Shown here: piece after piece, positions 42,542-56,639 of the stretch
How the letters are laid out: the number at the start of each line of letters is the position of its first letter
Position numbering within the stretch: position 1 is the stretch's first letter
Assembly (NCBI GenBank): GCA_013398615.1
Contig: VZSR01001477.1
Span: 67,267-131,266, forward strand
Direction: 5' to 3'
Source of the DNA: Brachypodius melanocephalos
Lineage: Eukaryota > Chordata > Aves > Passeriformes > Pycnonotidae
DNA length: 64,000 nt
The notes under the pieces: model-generated
The model's database searches: none
What the model was told of the DNA's origin: nothing
Seen by the model: only the letters and a program-made list of their open reading frames with translations
Translations under genes and position numbers: made by a program

Positions 42542-45500
42542 GAAGCGGCCTATCCATTTATTTTTAATGTCACCACTCAATTTTCCACAAATTCTTGGCA
42601 CTACTAATATAGCAAGAGTGCACTCTGCCAAAAATAGAAATGGAATGAATAAAAATTGGAGAAAAATTCAGAAATTCTACAGGATTATTGAAATTAGGTC
42701 ACCCTGTATTAAATTATCTGGGAAATTTCTAGAGACTGATATACCTCCATACAGAGAAGACACAGTATTTATATACATATATTTTTATATAAATATATTT
42801 ATAGCCAGTTCTACTGGACATCCTTACAAGAGACTACTGTCAGTGCACTTAAAATACTGACTTGTCCTGTTTACAAAAGTAGCACAAAGACAGCAGAATA
42901 TTATGTTTGTGTTGAATTTAAAGCACTTCTTATATTGTTAAAAGAGTTGATAAAAATAATTGAGTTCAATTATGATTTTACTCCATATATGGAGCTATTC
43001 AGTAATTTAATTTCTTAACATTTTGTGAAATTTTAATAATGAGAATTAATATGTGTAGTACCATCTGTATATTGCTGCAATACAGAGTATGACCATAAGC
43101 AGTTAATAAGGAAAACCAGCAAAGAATAATGAGTCATACTAATTGGGTACAACTAAGAGAGATTTCTTAGTTGCACACAGAAATTGAAAAGCAACTTAGA
43201 TGTGGATATGGATTTTCTGAGATTCAGGATACAAAGCCCTGTGAAGTCTGTGAACAGAAGAGATTTTTTCTAAAAATGTTTTGATAGCATGTTAAAATAA
43301 AAATTGAGAAGTATACCTGTTTCAGAGGGTTACATATGTGTTAAGCATAACACAAGATCATTGTTTGTCCATGGAAACATGCAGTAAAAAGAAATCCAAA
43401 ATAATTTTTCTTTTAAGACCTATAAAAAGCATTCAATCAGCCCCTGGTTTAGAGGATATTCACATGATAATAATGAATTCAGGGTTGTTTTATTACTAAG
43501 TTATGTGCCCATTCAGAGCTGCAAAATCTGCAATGCATCGAATACAGCAGACTGTAGCTGGAAACCATTGACACATAGCACTGAACATGTCTTTATTGGT
43601 TTTGATTTTAAGGAAATGAGTCAGAGAAAACGTGCTGAAAGGTGATGCTCTGTTTCAACCATTTCTCTGTGACCATTGTGTCACCACTCTGTGTATGGTG
43701 TTGAAAAAACTCAAGTTCTCCCAACATGGTTCTCTATGTTTTCTTCTCTTCTAATGTTGCGTTTCTTATCTGTATGTGACTGTATTAGAAGGAATTGCAG
43801 ACGGTAATACGGATCATCAGAATTCCAATACTGCAGGCATGATCTGCAGGTAGTGGCCTTACAAATGTGTAGAGGTCTTACTGCAAACCTTCTCTTTGTC
43901 TCTTTCCTATGAGTTGATTTCCAGATGACATCATGGAATATCAGCCGCATTTTTGCTCTGACTCCGGTTCAATACATTTTCTGTCCTGTCCTCTCTGTGG
44001 CTGTGATTACCAGGCAAGTGCAAAGCTATTTCTGTGCTTCCAGAGCTGAGCTATGTTACCAGTGGCACGTCTTTGCAGCATCAGCTCAGTATACAATTGT
44101 AAGGGTAAGCTGACTTCCTATCCAGAAGTTCCCCTTACTGTTATAATAAATTCTGGTATAAATTTTAGTACTGGTCATTGTTCAGTGTGAGCTGAATAAA
44201 GCAGGATGGATTCAGTGGTTGATATTTTACATGGAGATTCTCTTTTCCTAATAACTTCCCAAACAGTGCTGAACTAATTACTTATTTTAATTGTTTCTTC
44301 TCACAGCCCCCTTATCATGTAGGCCCTTTCTCAGATTCTGTGTAAACAAAACTGAAAATCAATGGCTTTTTACCAGTAAGTAACAGTATATGACAAATTT
44401 CATAGATCCCACATCATCAGGCAGCTTGCAATGAAGTTGCAAGTCTGTATTTCAGTTGAAAGACAACATTTAGAAGGTTTCAGATATATTTGGATCATCT
44501 TACTCTGCTTGTTGATTGGTGTTACCAGGGTGATCTTTTTGTAGGATGACAGCTGCACCCAGCTATCCACTGTAATGATGAATAAACCATTCCAGTACTC
44601 TTTACAGTCAATACTGTGAGAGCTGGGGGAAGTTCTACAAGGATGTTCCCAAAATATTTCAGAGGAGATGGAGTTCTGAATGATATAAAAAGAATGCTTG
44701 GATACTGGAAACCTAATATGCAGCTAAAGCTGTACCATTCACAGTTGCATTCCATGAAGCCTGCTGAGCAGGGGGTGTGTCCTGGAACACACAGAGCATA
44801 TTTGGGACAATTCACAACCTTTGAGCTGAGTAATGCACGGTGCAGGGAACTCTTGCCATCCATGCAGGAATGAACTTAAATAAGCTTTACCATAAAACGT
44901 CCCTGGCTTGGGAAACACGAATGCAAGTAACACCTATTGTGATAGCTGGTAACATCCTTTGTGATTCAACATAGTGGTAGGAATCAAAGAACTCTATTTA
45001 ATTCTTTCAGTAATTGTAACTACAGAAACAAATACTTTGACACCACAAGGGTAGAACATGGACAGACAGTATACACTCAAGGAAGATTTTTTTTCCACTC
45101 ATGGAGGCCCAAGCATAAAACTAATTAAACCTGTATGTCCCTCTCTTCCCCTCAGCCTGCTATCTGCACGTGGTCACCAGTTGGGAATAATATTAATTTT
45201 AAAAATAACATTAATTCACTTTTAATTTGATTCCTGTATTGGTAATCCCTTTCTCAGAATCCAGAATAAAGCAGTTACAGAACTGTGCCTTTTCATGTGC
45301 CTTCTGTTTGGATTCACAATAGCTCCATCTAACTATTTTTCTTACAGAATTCTACTAATTCTCAGTCAGTATTACAGCAACAAAACACAGAGTGTGGATC
45401 TGGGCTTGCATATTGTGCACAGAATCCTTTACTGAGCTGCACTGACACAATACTGCACTCCAGGCCTGGGCAAGGAATTGACCTAAGGAGAGTGGCTGCC

Positions 45501-48170
45501 TAGCATGTAATCCTACTCCCTCTGAGAACATGACAGCTATCTGACAATGCACTGTCCCATTCAGGGAGTCTAGAAAATGTTCTCAAAGCTGTCTGGCATT
45601 TATATGTAGGAGTTTAATCTGAACCTTTCTCTGCTAAGGATAAACAAGAAAATTCAGGTCATTGTCATCATTGTCAGCAACTCATCTTGGCTTCTCAGGA
45701 CCCCAAGAAGCAAACTTCTTGTTTGACTGCTTTTAATAGTGCTTTTAACAGTGCTTTTAACTTACAAAGACTTAATATCTTCTTCATGGTTTGCAATTAA
45801 AGTACACTTAAATTTTGACACTTTTCTGTCCTTTATATATATTTTTTTTCTCTTTCAAAGTGGGATTTTGGAGATATGACTTTTAAATAGTCAGAGGTTG
45901 TCTTAGGAAAATAGTGAACTGGCCTGACAAAACAGCCACTAGGAGGATTCTTTGATAAAAAATGTTCTATAATAATGGCCAGATTATTATAATTCCTAAA
46001 AAATACACCTACAGCCTGCAATGTGGCCAATATTGTAAGAACATATATCTGCTAAATTTCCTGTACACCAAGAGTGTGACTGAATGCTCATGAAGGCAGA
46101 TACATTAATCACTTACTGATTTTCCCATTCTTTTTGCCCTTCCAGTTTCTATTATCCTATCCTTGCATTCCTAAGCAGGTTTTGGGGACCAATCAGGTTG
46201 CTGGTTAATGATGATTAATGCACCATTTATATTAATTCTGTCAAAATTTAATGAGACAAACATTCCCCTCCTGCATACTGGTGTACACTCTCTGAAACCA
46301 GAAGAGATCCCTGGCATCACTACCAGTGCCAGTCAGAGGAAGGTGGTGCTCTGCTAATGTGGGAGAAAATCTGTTCTTAGTTCTAAGTTTTCATGAACTG
46401 CATGTCTGAAACAGATCACTTAATTTCTTTATCAAAAAGACCTGTCAAACCTTTTTTCCTAATACTTATATGTCCTATATATTTTGTATTTGAAAACTCT
46501 GGGACAAACCATTTTCTCCCCAAATGTTTTTATGCACCTTCTGTCACATCTAAAAATACTATCAAAGTAATAAATTCCTTCTGCATCCCAAACCAAACAA
46601 ATGGCAGAAGATTGTCAGAGTCACTGTGGATGGCATCACTGCAACACAGTGCTTGTGCTCAATTTAGCTTTCATCATCCCTTCAGCCCTCTTGTCTTGAC
46701 AAGGAACAACTGTGGTAGGCAGTGGCTCTCAAGATGAAGGGCATTAGCTAAGAAAGATTTTGCATAGAATTAACTTCATCTTTCTGGAAAGATTCCAAAT
46801 CAGCACTTCAGGAGTACAGCAGATAGTTGTCAACCAAGGCATCTTCTTTCTTTTTCATTCTTTGGGGAAAAAATCTGCCAGCTCTGTGTCTGGAATACCA
46901 GAAAAATTACAAAAATTACAAGAATTAACTGAAGATCACTTTTTCTAGCTTGTGAACATTGTTACAATATATCACATCCTTTATTATGTATGCATGCACA
47001 AGCAGCTATTCAAGCTCTTGAAACTAAAAGCACATGTAAACCAGTCATGTCAGGTGTGACTAGCTTGTTTTGTGACTATTAACTCTTCAATCTACAGAAG
47101 TAATTGATTCTGATCTTAAAAATAAACTTTGGGCTGTCGTATTATCTGGTTCTCCAAAACCAGGAAGAATGTTCAGCAGTGTCTTTAAGAAGACTTCATG
47201 AAACAAAACTTCTCTGACAGCTGAAAGAGGGAGAAAGTTTCCATTGAGGTAAAACTAACAAAAGTGTCAAAATGGACAGCTGGTGTCAATTCCATAAGGA
47301 TTTAAAACTTAGACATGAGCTTGAAAAAAACACGTTAATCGAGCCAATTAACCCGTATGAAAAGAACCTTGTGCTTAGCAAAAGTACATTGAATGATGTG
47401 CTTGAAATATGTGTATTAAAACGCTTAGAAGAAAAGAATACTGTATTAATTAAATACTGAAATATTATATTCCATTTATATCCAGCATCATATGATGTGT
47501 TTTGATTTTTCCTGGGAGAGAAATTCCAAATAAAAGTCAGAGTTCAGCGTTTTTATGAAGTTGGCTAAAAAGTTCATCTTTCAAATACGTAAATCTGTGA
47601 GCAATACTTTATGGTGTCGTTTATAAGAGAATACAAATCAAATTAAATTAGGTTTTCTAATGCAATTTCTATTTTAAAACAAGTCTTTGTAATCTTTATA
47701 GGATGTTTTCAATCACATTTAGGAAATCAATTCAGTATATACTGTAGAAGAACTATATATAATTCTTTCTGGAGATGGACTGCTAGAATAATTTTAGGCT
47801 CTGTATTTCAGCAGAGGCTAGCCTTGTGAATAATTCAAATAAAGTTCCATGCCAAAGACACAGCACATGACTGGCAGTCAGGGTCTGCTGGTATTGCTGG
47901 GTAATCCAAACCCTGCCTTCAGGAGGAAGTGAGTCAGGGGAAGCTGTTGAGGCCAACAGCATCAGAATAGCCTGGGCACTCAGCCCAGTCATGTTCCACA
48001 ATGGAGCAGTGAGCTCACAGGACACCAAAGCAATCTCCTGCATTCCAGCCTTTCCAAATGAGTGTTCTCCTGCTTCTCTGTGTACCAGAAGTGCTGGTGG
48101 CTCTTGGGCACAGGAAGTTTTCAGTATACAGACCAGGTAGATTACAGTCTGCTTCATATTCCATGGACTA

Positions 48171-48180
48171 TTTTTTTTTG

Positions 48181-48213
<33 letters not shown>
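48171..48213 (+). repeat. Poly-T tract of about 43 bases
   Basis: T run with one GTC interruption at 48180-48182. Possibly the tail of a minus-strand retro-insertion, but the flank has no recognised element. Confidence 0.95.
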
Positions 48214-49703
48214 CTGAAGGTCAAAAAGAAAGTTATTAAGAAAGCAGCAATGACAAAAAATAGGAGTTGGGTTGTGTTAGAGAATTTCAAAGACATTTAA
48301 ATGTTATAGTGCCTAACTCTTGCACAGAATCCTTAGCTGACAGGTTAGTGCTCAAACTCAAAGCATGTAGAAAACTAGTAACTTAAGAAAGGCATTCTCA
48401 GAAATTATGAATGAGAATTAGGAAAAAAAAAAGTACTGATGATGTAAATAAAAATTGTTAGCTAATTCAACTGGAATTGCCAATTCTGATTTCGTCTTCT
48501 GAAAGAATCCAGAAGTAAACCACTAGGCTTTTATTTTAAGCACTCAAATAATACACTGATTTACTTTCATCCTCTTCTGGATTCAGAACAGGGAGCTGTT
48601 TATCCTCGTTTATCACATCTCAGGGAATCATCACACCAGGGATTCACATGCATTATCTGTCTTATCCCAGTAGTGCCATTTTCAAGAATATTCAGATATT
48701 GCCTCAGAAAGGGATGTACCCTGAGGGGGACAGGCTCTCACCTGAAATGTGGAAGGCAGCTTTTCAAAACCTGAAGTACAGTAATAAAAAAAATTACAGG
48801 AACCTGGCTGGATTCTGACTGGATCCCTCCTTGCAAGAGCATTGATACCTTGACTGCTTTTCTTCTTCTACCTTTAATGCTCCTCAGTTATCCTCCTCAA
48901 AAAAGTAGAATTCTTCATAATAAGGAACAATAATAACATATTTTGTAGTAAAATAGGTCAAAAAACAAAGGAATCTCATTGTCCTGTAGTCTGAATATTT
49001 TGCTTGAAGGCACCATCACTTCTAGCAGAAGTTGATTTGCTGCTTCTATGCAGCAAATACAAATCTGGATTTTTCTTTCTATCAGGACACTGACATAAAT
49101 TTGCCTTGCTATAACTAATTGCATGTATTTGTTTCCATTCACATAAACAGTGTCAGTTTATTCTGTTCCTCTTTGCAGCAGTCTTTACTGTTTGCTTGAT
49201 CACTGCCAACACTTTCCCTTGACTTTTCTATTCCCTTTGTCACCACATTCATTCAGCATTTGCACAAGGCTTCCAAGCACCTCATCATTCTTGTTAGAAT
49301 TTTGTCTTCGCATTTTGTGCTTTCTATAGCTGTACCAGCTGTATCATTTTTGAGATGCAGTGCAGCACCTGAAAATGGACATGGAATTACAGCTAAGCCT
49401 TCCCAGCCTGGAACAGGAGGGAAGGACTACCTCATGTGCCTCCGATCTGTTTGTATGTCCTAGCGGGGTGTGTGGGATTCTTTTCTGAACAGCATGATAT
49501 ATGTTCATCTTACCACTCACTGTAACGATCAGTTTTCCTTCTTCTGTAGAGTTACCACCTAGCTCAGTACTCAGTTTGTATTTCTGCAGTGATCTGCCTC
49601 CCTGAAGTGCTCATTTGTGCCCTTGTCCTCATTGAATTGAGGTCGTCAATGATTTGAAATTTACACAAGTCCTCCAAAAGATGATAATTCAAGATGTCTC
49701 TGT

Positions 49704-49770
49704 GATATCTGCAAGCTTGATGAGCATATTTTCAATGCAGATATCTGCAAACTTGATGGGCATATTTTCA
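49704..49770 (+). repeat. Near-perfect 36-bp tandem repeat, two copies
   Basis: GATATCTGCAAGCTTGATGA, continuing GCATATTTTCA, recurs 36 bp later with two substitutions. Confidence 0.88.
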
Positions 49771-50754
49771 GTTCAACCAGATGCGTTATTAATTAAAACC
49801 AAAGTTCCTAGAACAGAACTCTGGGAAGTCCCTCGTTTCCTCAGTCCATCAAAGAGTTCTGCTTTGATGAGTTTGCAAGGAGCTGAATATGCATATGAGT
49901 TTCATTTTACAGTTTTCATTTTCATAGCGTTCATATGAGAATGGCATGTGAAAATGTAGAAAAAAACTTCATTTAAATCAAGTAAGTGTTTTCTGCTTAT
50001 TGTCCTTTTATTCTGCTATATTTCTGCATATTCCAAAGCACCTATCATGGCAGGACAAAAAAATCGATTTGGCACAGCTTAGTTTTGAGGATTTTTTATC
50101 AGGAACAAAACTACTCCATACTCCACTATATGTCAGCATTATTCACCCCTTTGTATTCTCACAGGTGTACACAAATATTGTATAATTTTCCAGTATTTTC
50201 ACAGAAACTTAGGTTGAATTTCTCATCTACAAGTCCTATTCCTTTTATTTCTACTTTACATTTGCCCATCTCTACTCCTCTGCAAGCTCATTCATTCATC
50301 AGTTTTTCTCAAAGATATTAGAAAATGGCAAAGATAATTTCAGACAATTCTCTAATTACACTGAGACCAAATCAATTTCAACATGTAAATTAATCTAACA
50401 ATTTTACCTCTTGCTTTTTCTGTCCTGTCCTGACTCTTGTTATTAAGGCTAATAATTTTGTTAACCAGCAAATTGCACTTCATTTTTTAATTGCATTTTT
50501 AATTGATTAAGACATTAGACACGGCATCATCTGTTAATGGCTTTCTCTCCGTTTAGGTCCACTTTGTTCCCTTGATGTTGCAAACCTTAGTAGAAGTTTC
50601 TTATTATTTTTTATGAGTTTTGATATTGATTTCTTGATTTGTCCCTTGCCTTTCTTACTCTGTCCTAACATGTATATGCTATCTTTTCTTCCCCAACCTT
50701 TTTTTTTTTACCTGTGTTGCTTATGACTGCTCTTCCTCAGCTTTAGAACAGACT

Positions 50755-50850
50755 ACTAGAGTAATTTAGGCTGGAAAGGACCTGTGGAGGTCATCTAACC
50801 CAGGTCCAACTTCAAAGTTTGATCAGGTTACTCAGGGCCTTGGTATGTCA
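50755..50850 (-). mobile_element. CR1 LINE tail fragment, minus strand
   Basis: Read on the plus strand it has TTTAGGCTGGAAAGGACCTG, TGGAGGTCATCTAACCCAGG and TTGATCAGGTTACTCAGGGC, the reverse complement of the CR1 3' end. The terminal repeats are lost and the inner edge is unclear. It is the only CR1 here opposite to the genes. Confidence 0.8.
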
Positions 50851-53800
50851 AGATGGCCATTTATCTTGTGGCTTCACTAAGAGGCAGATACAATCTCATC
50901 AAGAATGACAAGTCCTGAACTGCCACATAAAATGCCTTTGGCTAAGTTCTGTTTGAGGTTCAATCTAGAAAGTGTGTTCTGACTCCATCTGTTCTAGGTC
51001 CTGTCAATATGTCAGCACATGAAACATAATGCCCCTAGCTGCTCTGCTGAGCCAACAGAGAGGGATTTCTGCACACATCCAGATCATGTTTAGATACCTC
51101 TGGAAATTTACTGATGAAAAATGCAGCACATATATCTTTCCAAACATCTCTAAGGTCTTGCAGCAGTGAGGCCTCAAAGCACACGTGAATTTAGGCACTC
51201 AAATTGGGGCACAGGCACAAAAATTCCATGTGGAATCAGGCCCTTGATGGCATTAGTGCTAATTGGCATGTGCTAACCTATGCACTCCCTCATGTCTCTT
51301 GGCAGCTCTGAGACCCTTCTCATGGTTAGTCCAAGAAGGATTATCTATCTAGATTTCCCTTCCCTGGCTTGTCCTTTGGGACTTGATCCTGCAAGCCCTA
51401 TCAGATATAAGTAATTGCAAAAAATACTTTGGGAGGTGAGACACTTTTGAGATGTTCAGAAAAGGATTAGATAAATTGATGGCCAGCATGTCTGTAAACA
51501 GATACTAGCAGAAGTAGGCAAGGATGTGCTCTGTAACACAGAAAGCTGGAAGAGTCACACTTATCCATTAATTATTTCTATAGGCTCACTGTGTCCAAGA
51601 GCAAGCATGTGGATGATGGACACAGGCTACACGTGACTGGTGTGATGTCTGTGTCATATTTGTTAAAGGAAGCCATTTGAATCAGGTCAATAGTTGCTAT
51701 CATGGATTAATTCTTATGGCAAAAAGGAATGTAAGGATAGCTGAGATTAATCTTATCTGTTCTTCCTAGTAGTGCATTTCCTCAGGTACAGCAGAGTTAG
51801 GATAATTAAGATCCGACCTAGGACTGTCACCATGCTGAACTGGTGGTAAACTGGTCAAGAAGTGATATGCAATAAGAACTTGACAAGTCTTATCATGCAA
51901 TCTCTTTCAGAAATATCTGTTATGCATTTCTTGTCTTCACCATAGTTCAGCACGACTATTTGCTGGGATCAGCAGTGTGCACTGACAGCTCAAGTGAAAA
52001 AGCTGTTGGTCTAACTTGGACTCTTCAAATGAAAAAAAAATCTGCTATCAATTACTATAAAGTTGCAAATAAATCATGAGGAATTCACATTTCTGCCCCA
52101 AGTATTTTTGATTAAAATAATCTCAAAGTACTTAAAACCAAAAGCTATCACAATCAGAAAGCTAATTCCTTCCAAGAACCTGGTACAGTTGATAAGATCA
52201 TTCTAGATCATGGCTTACTTAGGATTTTTGGGGCATTGGAAAAGTCACATCAAGGAGTTTGACTAATTTTAGTCTTATTTACATCTCTCTATATACGTCA
52301 GTTTGAGTCACAGGCATGACTATTGTTCTGTGCATGCATGCTATTCTTGAACATGCTACGACTAAGGTGACTCAGTGACTCTTTTCAGAAATAAAAACAC
52401 AGGTATAATTTCTTTTTTATTAGATCTCTAATGTTGGTCAGGAAAAATAATAATTTGATCACATCAGGCAGTTTTTCCATTGATTGTAAAATTCTTGCCT
52501 GACTTTCAGCACATATTTATCTTCTGTCAGAGAGTACCATAGGTCTCAAGAAAGTGACATTGTTTTTTCTAGTCTCGTATTTTCTGCTCTTAGTCCAGAT
52601 ACATGACTTCACAAACAGCTTAGAAGTTCCAAAAAATGCTAAGCAAGTTCATTGTTAACTAAATCAGGACATAAATACAGTACTGAACAGTTGGAATTCT
52701 GGAAAATATTTTATGTGAAGTGTCACAAAATTCCTGGGACCATGGAAATGTCAAATTTGAGATGCTTGATTGAGAAAGCTCCACAATGAGAGGTGATAAT
52801 CCAAGCCTCTGAAGATTCTTTATTGTTTATAAACTGTTGGTGCTGCCTGTATAAAATCAACTTCAGCGCAGACACATCCTCCTCTTTTAGTGTATGCAGT
52901 TTCTCCGAAATGTTGTTCAGAGTAGTCCAGTGAAAAATTAAATTCAAGCTTTTTCGTCATGCTTTTTTGAAATCTGACTAGAATGAGAAGGGCAATACCC
53001 ATTTTGTCATACAGAACTGCTGAATACTATCCAGCTTTCATTCCTGTATTTGTTTGTATGTGCCAGATGAACTGCATGGGGAAGGAAGAGTATCAGCTCA
53101 GCCAAGGTTCTTTCCATACCTTGAGAAATGTCATGTTCTCTTTTAGGAGGGACCATTAGACTGCTCTGGATTTTGGAACATCACCAGGGTGTTTTAACAT
53201 GGTACAGAAGTAGTCATCAGAGCCATTTACTTATTTCAAAAATCTCAAAAACTAAATTTGTGGATTTTCATTTGTGCCACATACCCATGACATATTCAAG
53301 AAGCTATGTTAAAACATTTAGACTCCAGTGCATTTAAATAATATGTTTTTGAGCCTTCAGGAATACCAAAGCAAATGAAATCTTAGTAAATCAATGTGCA
53401 GAAGTTATTAAGTGAAATTATGAGACACAAAGAGAATACAGAGGCAAAGAAGTACAGTACAGACCTCTGTATTTCTTGGAGTGGCAGACCACAGGTAACC
53501 AACCTTGCATATAACCATGTACCTTAAATGTCACACAGATGAATAACTGAGTGACCTTCACAGCCTAAAACAGTTTTGCAGCTGTGCAACCAGTTTCTGT
53601 AACAACAGGATACAACATTCAAGGTCATTACTGCCATTTAATAGTGCAAATTTCTTTCCAGATAGCTTCATTGCAATAGTTTATATTTTCCAAAAACAGC
53701 AGCTATTTTCATTTTGAAAGTGAATCGTTTGGCATAATCATTTCATGGTTTTGTGATTTGCTGGTTTAAACAATTCCTATGTTATTGCTAAGGAGAGCGT

Positions 53801-56593
53801 TTTCTGTATTCATTATGCTCAGCGCATTTCCACAGCTTCCACTTCCAAGCCACTGTCACACCAGTTTTCCATGAAGGTCCATGGCTCTGCAAAAATCCCT
53901 TGTGAGAGGCCAAGAACAGTAAGCTGTCATTTTTCCAGTCTGAGCACTAAACTCTTTTGCTGTACATAGACAGCAGGGATGTGATCAGCCTGTACTGGAT
54001 GCAGAAACTTGCTCTTCATACCCTTTTTCTTCCTTTCGCTTGCAGAATTATGGTTTGACTATTGCCCTTTGAGCTGAGATTAGGTTTAGATGTCACAGTC
54101 ATCATGTTTGGAAACAACATGGTGTGAAAATGCATTTTACGCTTCCAACAGTCTGTAGTGTAAACAGACCAATTACACTGTAAAAATAGCCTTTCACACA
54201 ACCACAGAAAACACAATAACAACAAGTGATTGCACAACATCTGATGTGTCTTTTATTTATGCCACCCTTCGTGTTCCTCATGTTTTGCCTAATCACAAGT
54301 AGAAGACATCTGTCATTATTTCTTCCTGCAAGAAATCCCCGCTTGTGGATAGAACCATGGAAAATGCTTGTCCCAGCCAGCAACAGTGCAGTGGGCCTCC
54401 AGTTTCTAAAAGGCACTCCCTCCTCCCCAGGAAAACGTCTTGTAGTAAAATAAATGTGTTTGTGCAGTGGTGACTATTTGTCACTGTAGACCCTGACACA
54501 GGCATTAAAGCATCTGCCATTTAGAACTGTGTCTCATAACTGGCCAACATGAGAGCTGCAATGAAACCCTATCTTACCATATTGAACTGAAGAGGTCTGT
54601 TTAGTTAGCAAGGTTGCACCTCTCGGATACTAACAGGGCTGTAACTGATATGAACACTAAAGTCCATATCCAATCAAAGGCAAACAGCAATAATTTGGAA
54701 CATCTATACAGTCAAGACCTCTGTGAATAAGAATTTTAAAATATTCTCCTACAAAGACTGTATATTCATACAAAGTTGTCTTTTCCAGGTCTCTGCCTTT
54801 CTGGCTCCCCAGCTCCAGAGCACATATTATACTGTCCACTACCCTATTCATAAAGCTTACATTTGAGGCATGGTATCTACCACATGCTTTTAAATTCTTT
54901 AAAGTGTCACATACTTATATACAAGCACTGGCATGCACAGTACACACACTTCCTCTAGTCAGTTCCTAAATCTCCTAAAGTGAGAATGCATGTGACACTG
55001 TGGATATGCAAATAATATCAAATCCTTGGAGAAGCAGAACTTGAATAGGGTCAAATGAACAAAAAAAATCTAGGTAAACAAAAGTCAGGTAAGTCTAACA
55101 TCATATATAAATTAAAATCAAGAATTAAAGCTGGTCAGTTATTCCTACAGACCCCTGTGAAATTTGTTTTAAGGCAACAAGAGATAATGAAATTCAGCTA
55201 AGAAGTGCTGCCACATACCACAAGCCATGAAGCTCCATATGCTTTGTTCCAGTAGCAGGAATTATTACTACAATTATTACTTCCATTAATGTCAGAAAGG
55301 TTCTTTTTGCTTGAATTTCCCATAGGTCATTGTCAGCATTAAAAATGCTGGTCCCTCATAGAGACTCCACTGCCCAGACGTTGAAGAAAACTCATGGAAA
55401 ATTTCTAATCTCTATTTACCAAACACTTCTGTAATATTTTGTAGATTCAGGAATAGATACATGCTTTTTAACAGACTACCAATCTTTGGTGTGCCAACTA
55501 TCCCCTTACACATCTGTCAGCTATTTCAAACATCCTACAAATTAGATGCTTAAAATATCCTTCTGAAGGGAAAGGAGGGATGAAGTTTCTAATCCTCTAT
55601 TTGCAATCGGCATAATATTCTACTTCAGCAGCAAATCACACTTCCCTAGTTGTCCCCTAAGAACTGTGACTACAAATGTCAGCGGACCTGTACCTACAGG
55701 TGGGCCAGGTACAAATCTGTCAAACCTGGCAGTGCTGAAGACCCAGCAAGCCCTTAACATTTCAGGGTGCCTTCCAGCTTAGTTTCTCATGAACAGAACC
55801 CAGATGACACATCCTTGAGAGCACCCTGTGAGGAGAATGAAAGCGCAGTAAGTCAGGGCTAGTCTGAGATTTCCTTGACAAAGGCATTCCTGACAAAGTG
55901 AGATGAGAATGTAAACACATCCTGGGTGAGTATCTGAGTGTCCCTACAGACACATCAAGAGGAACGACAGACAATTAACCCTGTAACAGCTCAGACTGGT
56001 GTCCAAACTATGTCACTACACAGGCTACAAGTGACAACAAAACGTGCAGTAACACATATTTCTAGACAGGCCACCTACCCCTACCTGAACAACCTACCAG
56101 AGTGAGTGAGAAGGCCTGTGTGAACTGGATCTGACAGAGAACACAAGAAGACCACGAGCCCAGAGGTTTTCAGTAGCAAAAAAGTTTCCAGTGCTCTAAA
56201 TGGTTGCCTGGAGACAGTAATGAGGAGGGCGGGGTTTTTTTGTTCTGTTGAGAAATGCTACAATTTTAAAAGGTGCTATTTTCCCTGTGGGGAACAGAAA
56301 AAGGATGTTGGAAGCAGCAATCAGTAGAAGATATAAAGTCAAACATTAGAGGCATTTCAGAAAAACATTTAGAAGAATATAAACTGTTTGAAAAGGCAAA
56401 AGCAGAAGAACAACATCTTGTATTAACAATAAAATACTAAAAGTTTCTGCTAAGAAAGGTGCCGTTGAGCATGAGTGTAAAAGGAAAAAGAGGAGAGTGA
56501 GAGTGTGAATAGAAAGATTTCCATTTCTAAAGTGCAGAAAAATTCTGAGAGCCACAATATGCCCACAGCTGGATCTACACTGGTAACCTGCAC

Positions 56594-56639
56594 TTCTTAA
56601 ATTGCTTCTTGCATAAATCTGCAAGAAGCAATTTAAGAA
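56594..56639. repeat. Perfect hairpin: 20-bp stem, 6-base loop
   Basis: The arm 56594-56613 (starting TTCTTAAATTGC) is exactly reverse complementary to 56620-56639, with loop TAAATC between. Pairing stops sharply at both outer ends, so the folded length is only 46 bases, shorter than a usual microRNA precursor. It sits 3.5 kb upstream of MYF6. Confidence 0.96.

Larger units (their letters stand above)
41116..50754. other. PTPRQ-MYF6 intergenic region, left half
   Basis: No gene supported. Frames up to about 125 codons on either strand have no recognisable domain, no splice pairs and AT-driven composition. Simple repeats are a (TA)n at 42516-42541, a 12-bp triple repeat near 45729-45762 (GCTTTTAACAGT-like), and a poly-T at 48171-48213. 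A 36-bp near-duplicate lies at 49704-49770. Candidate muscle enhancers could lie here but none is identifiable. Confidence 0.7.

Noticed and set aside
47783..48157. 124-codon minus-strand frame beside a poly-T tract
   Set aside because: The poly-T lies at its 5' side, the wrong side for the poly-A of a retrocopy on that strand, and no family is recognised.
56594..56639. Hairpin as a microRNA gene
   Set aside because: The stem ends sharply at 20 bp, giving a 46-base fold, too short for a normal Drosha/Dicer precursor. Kept only as a hairpin.
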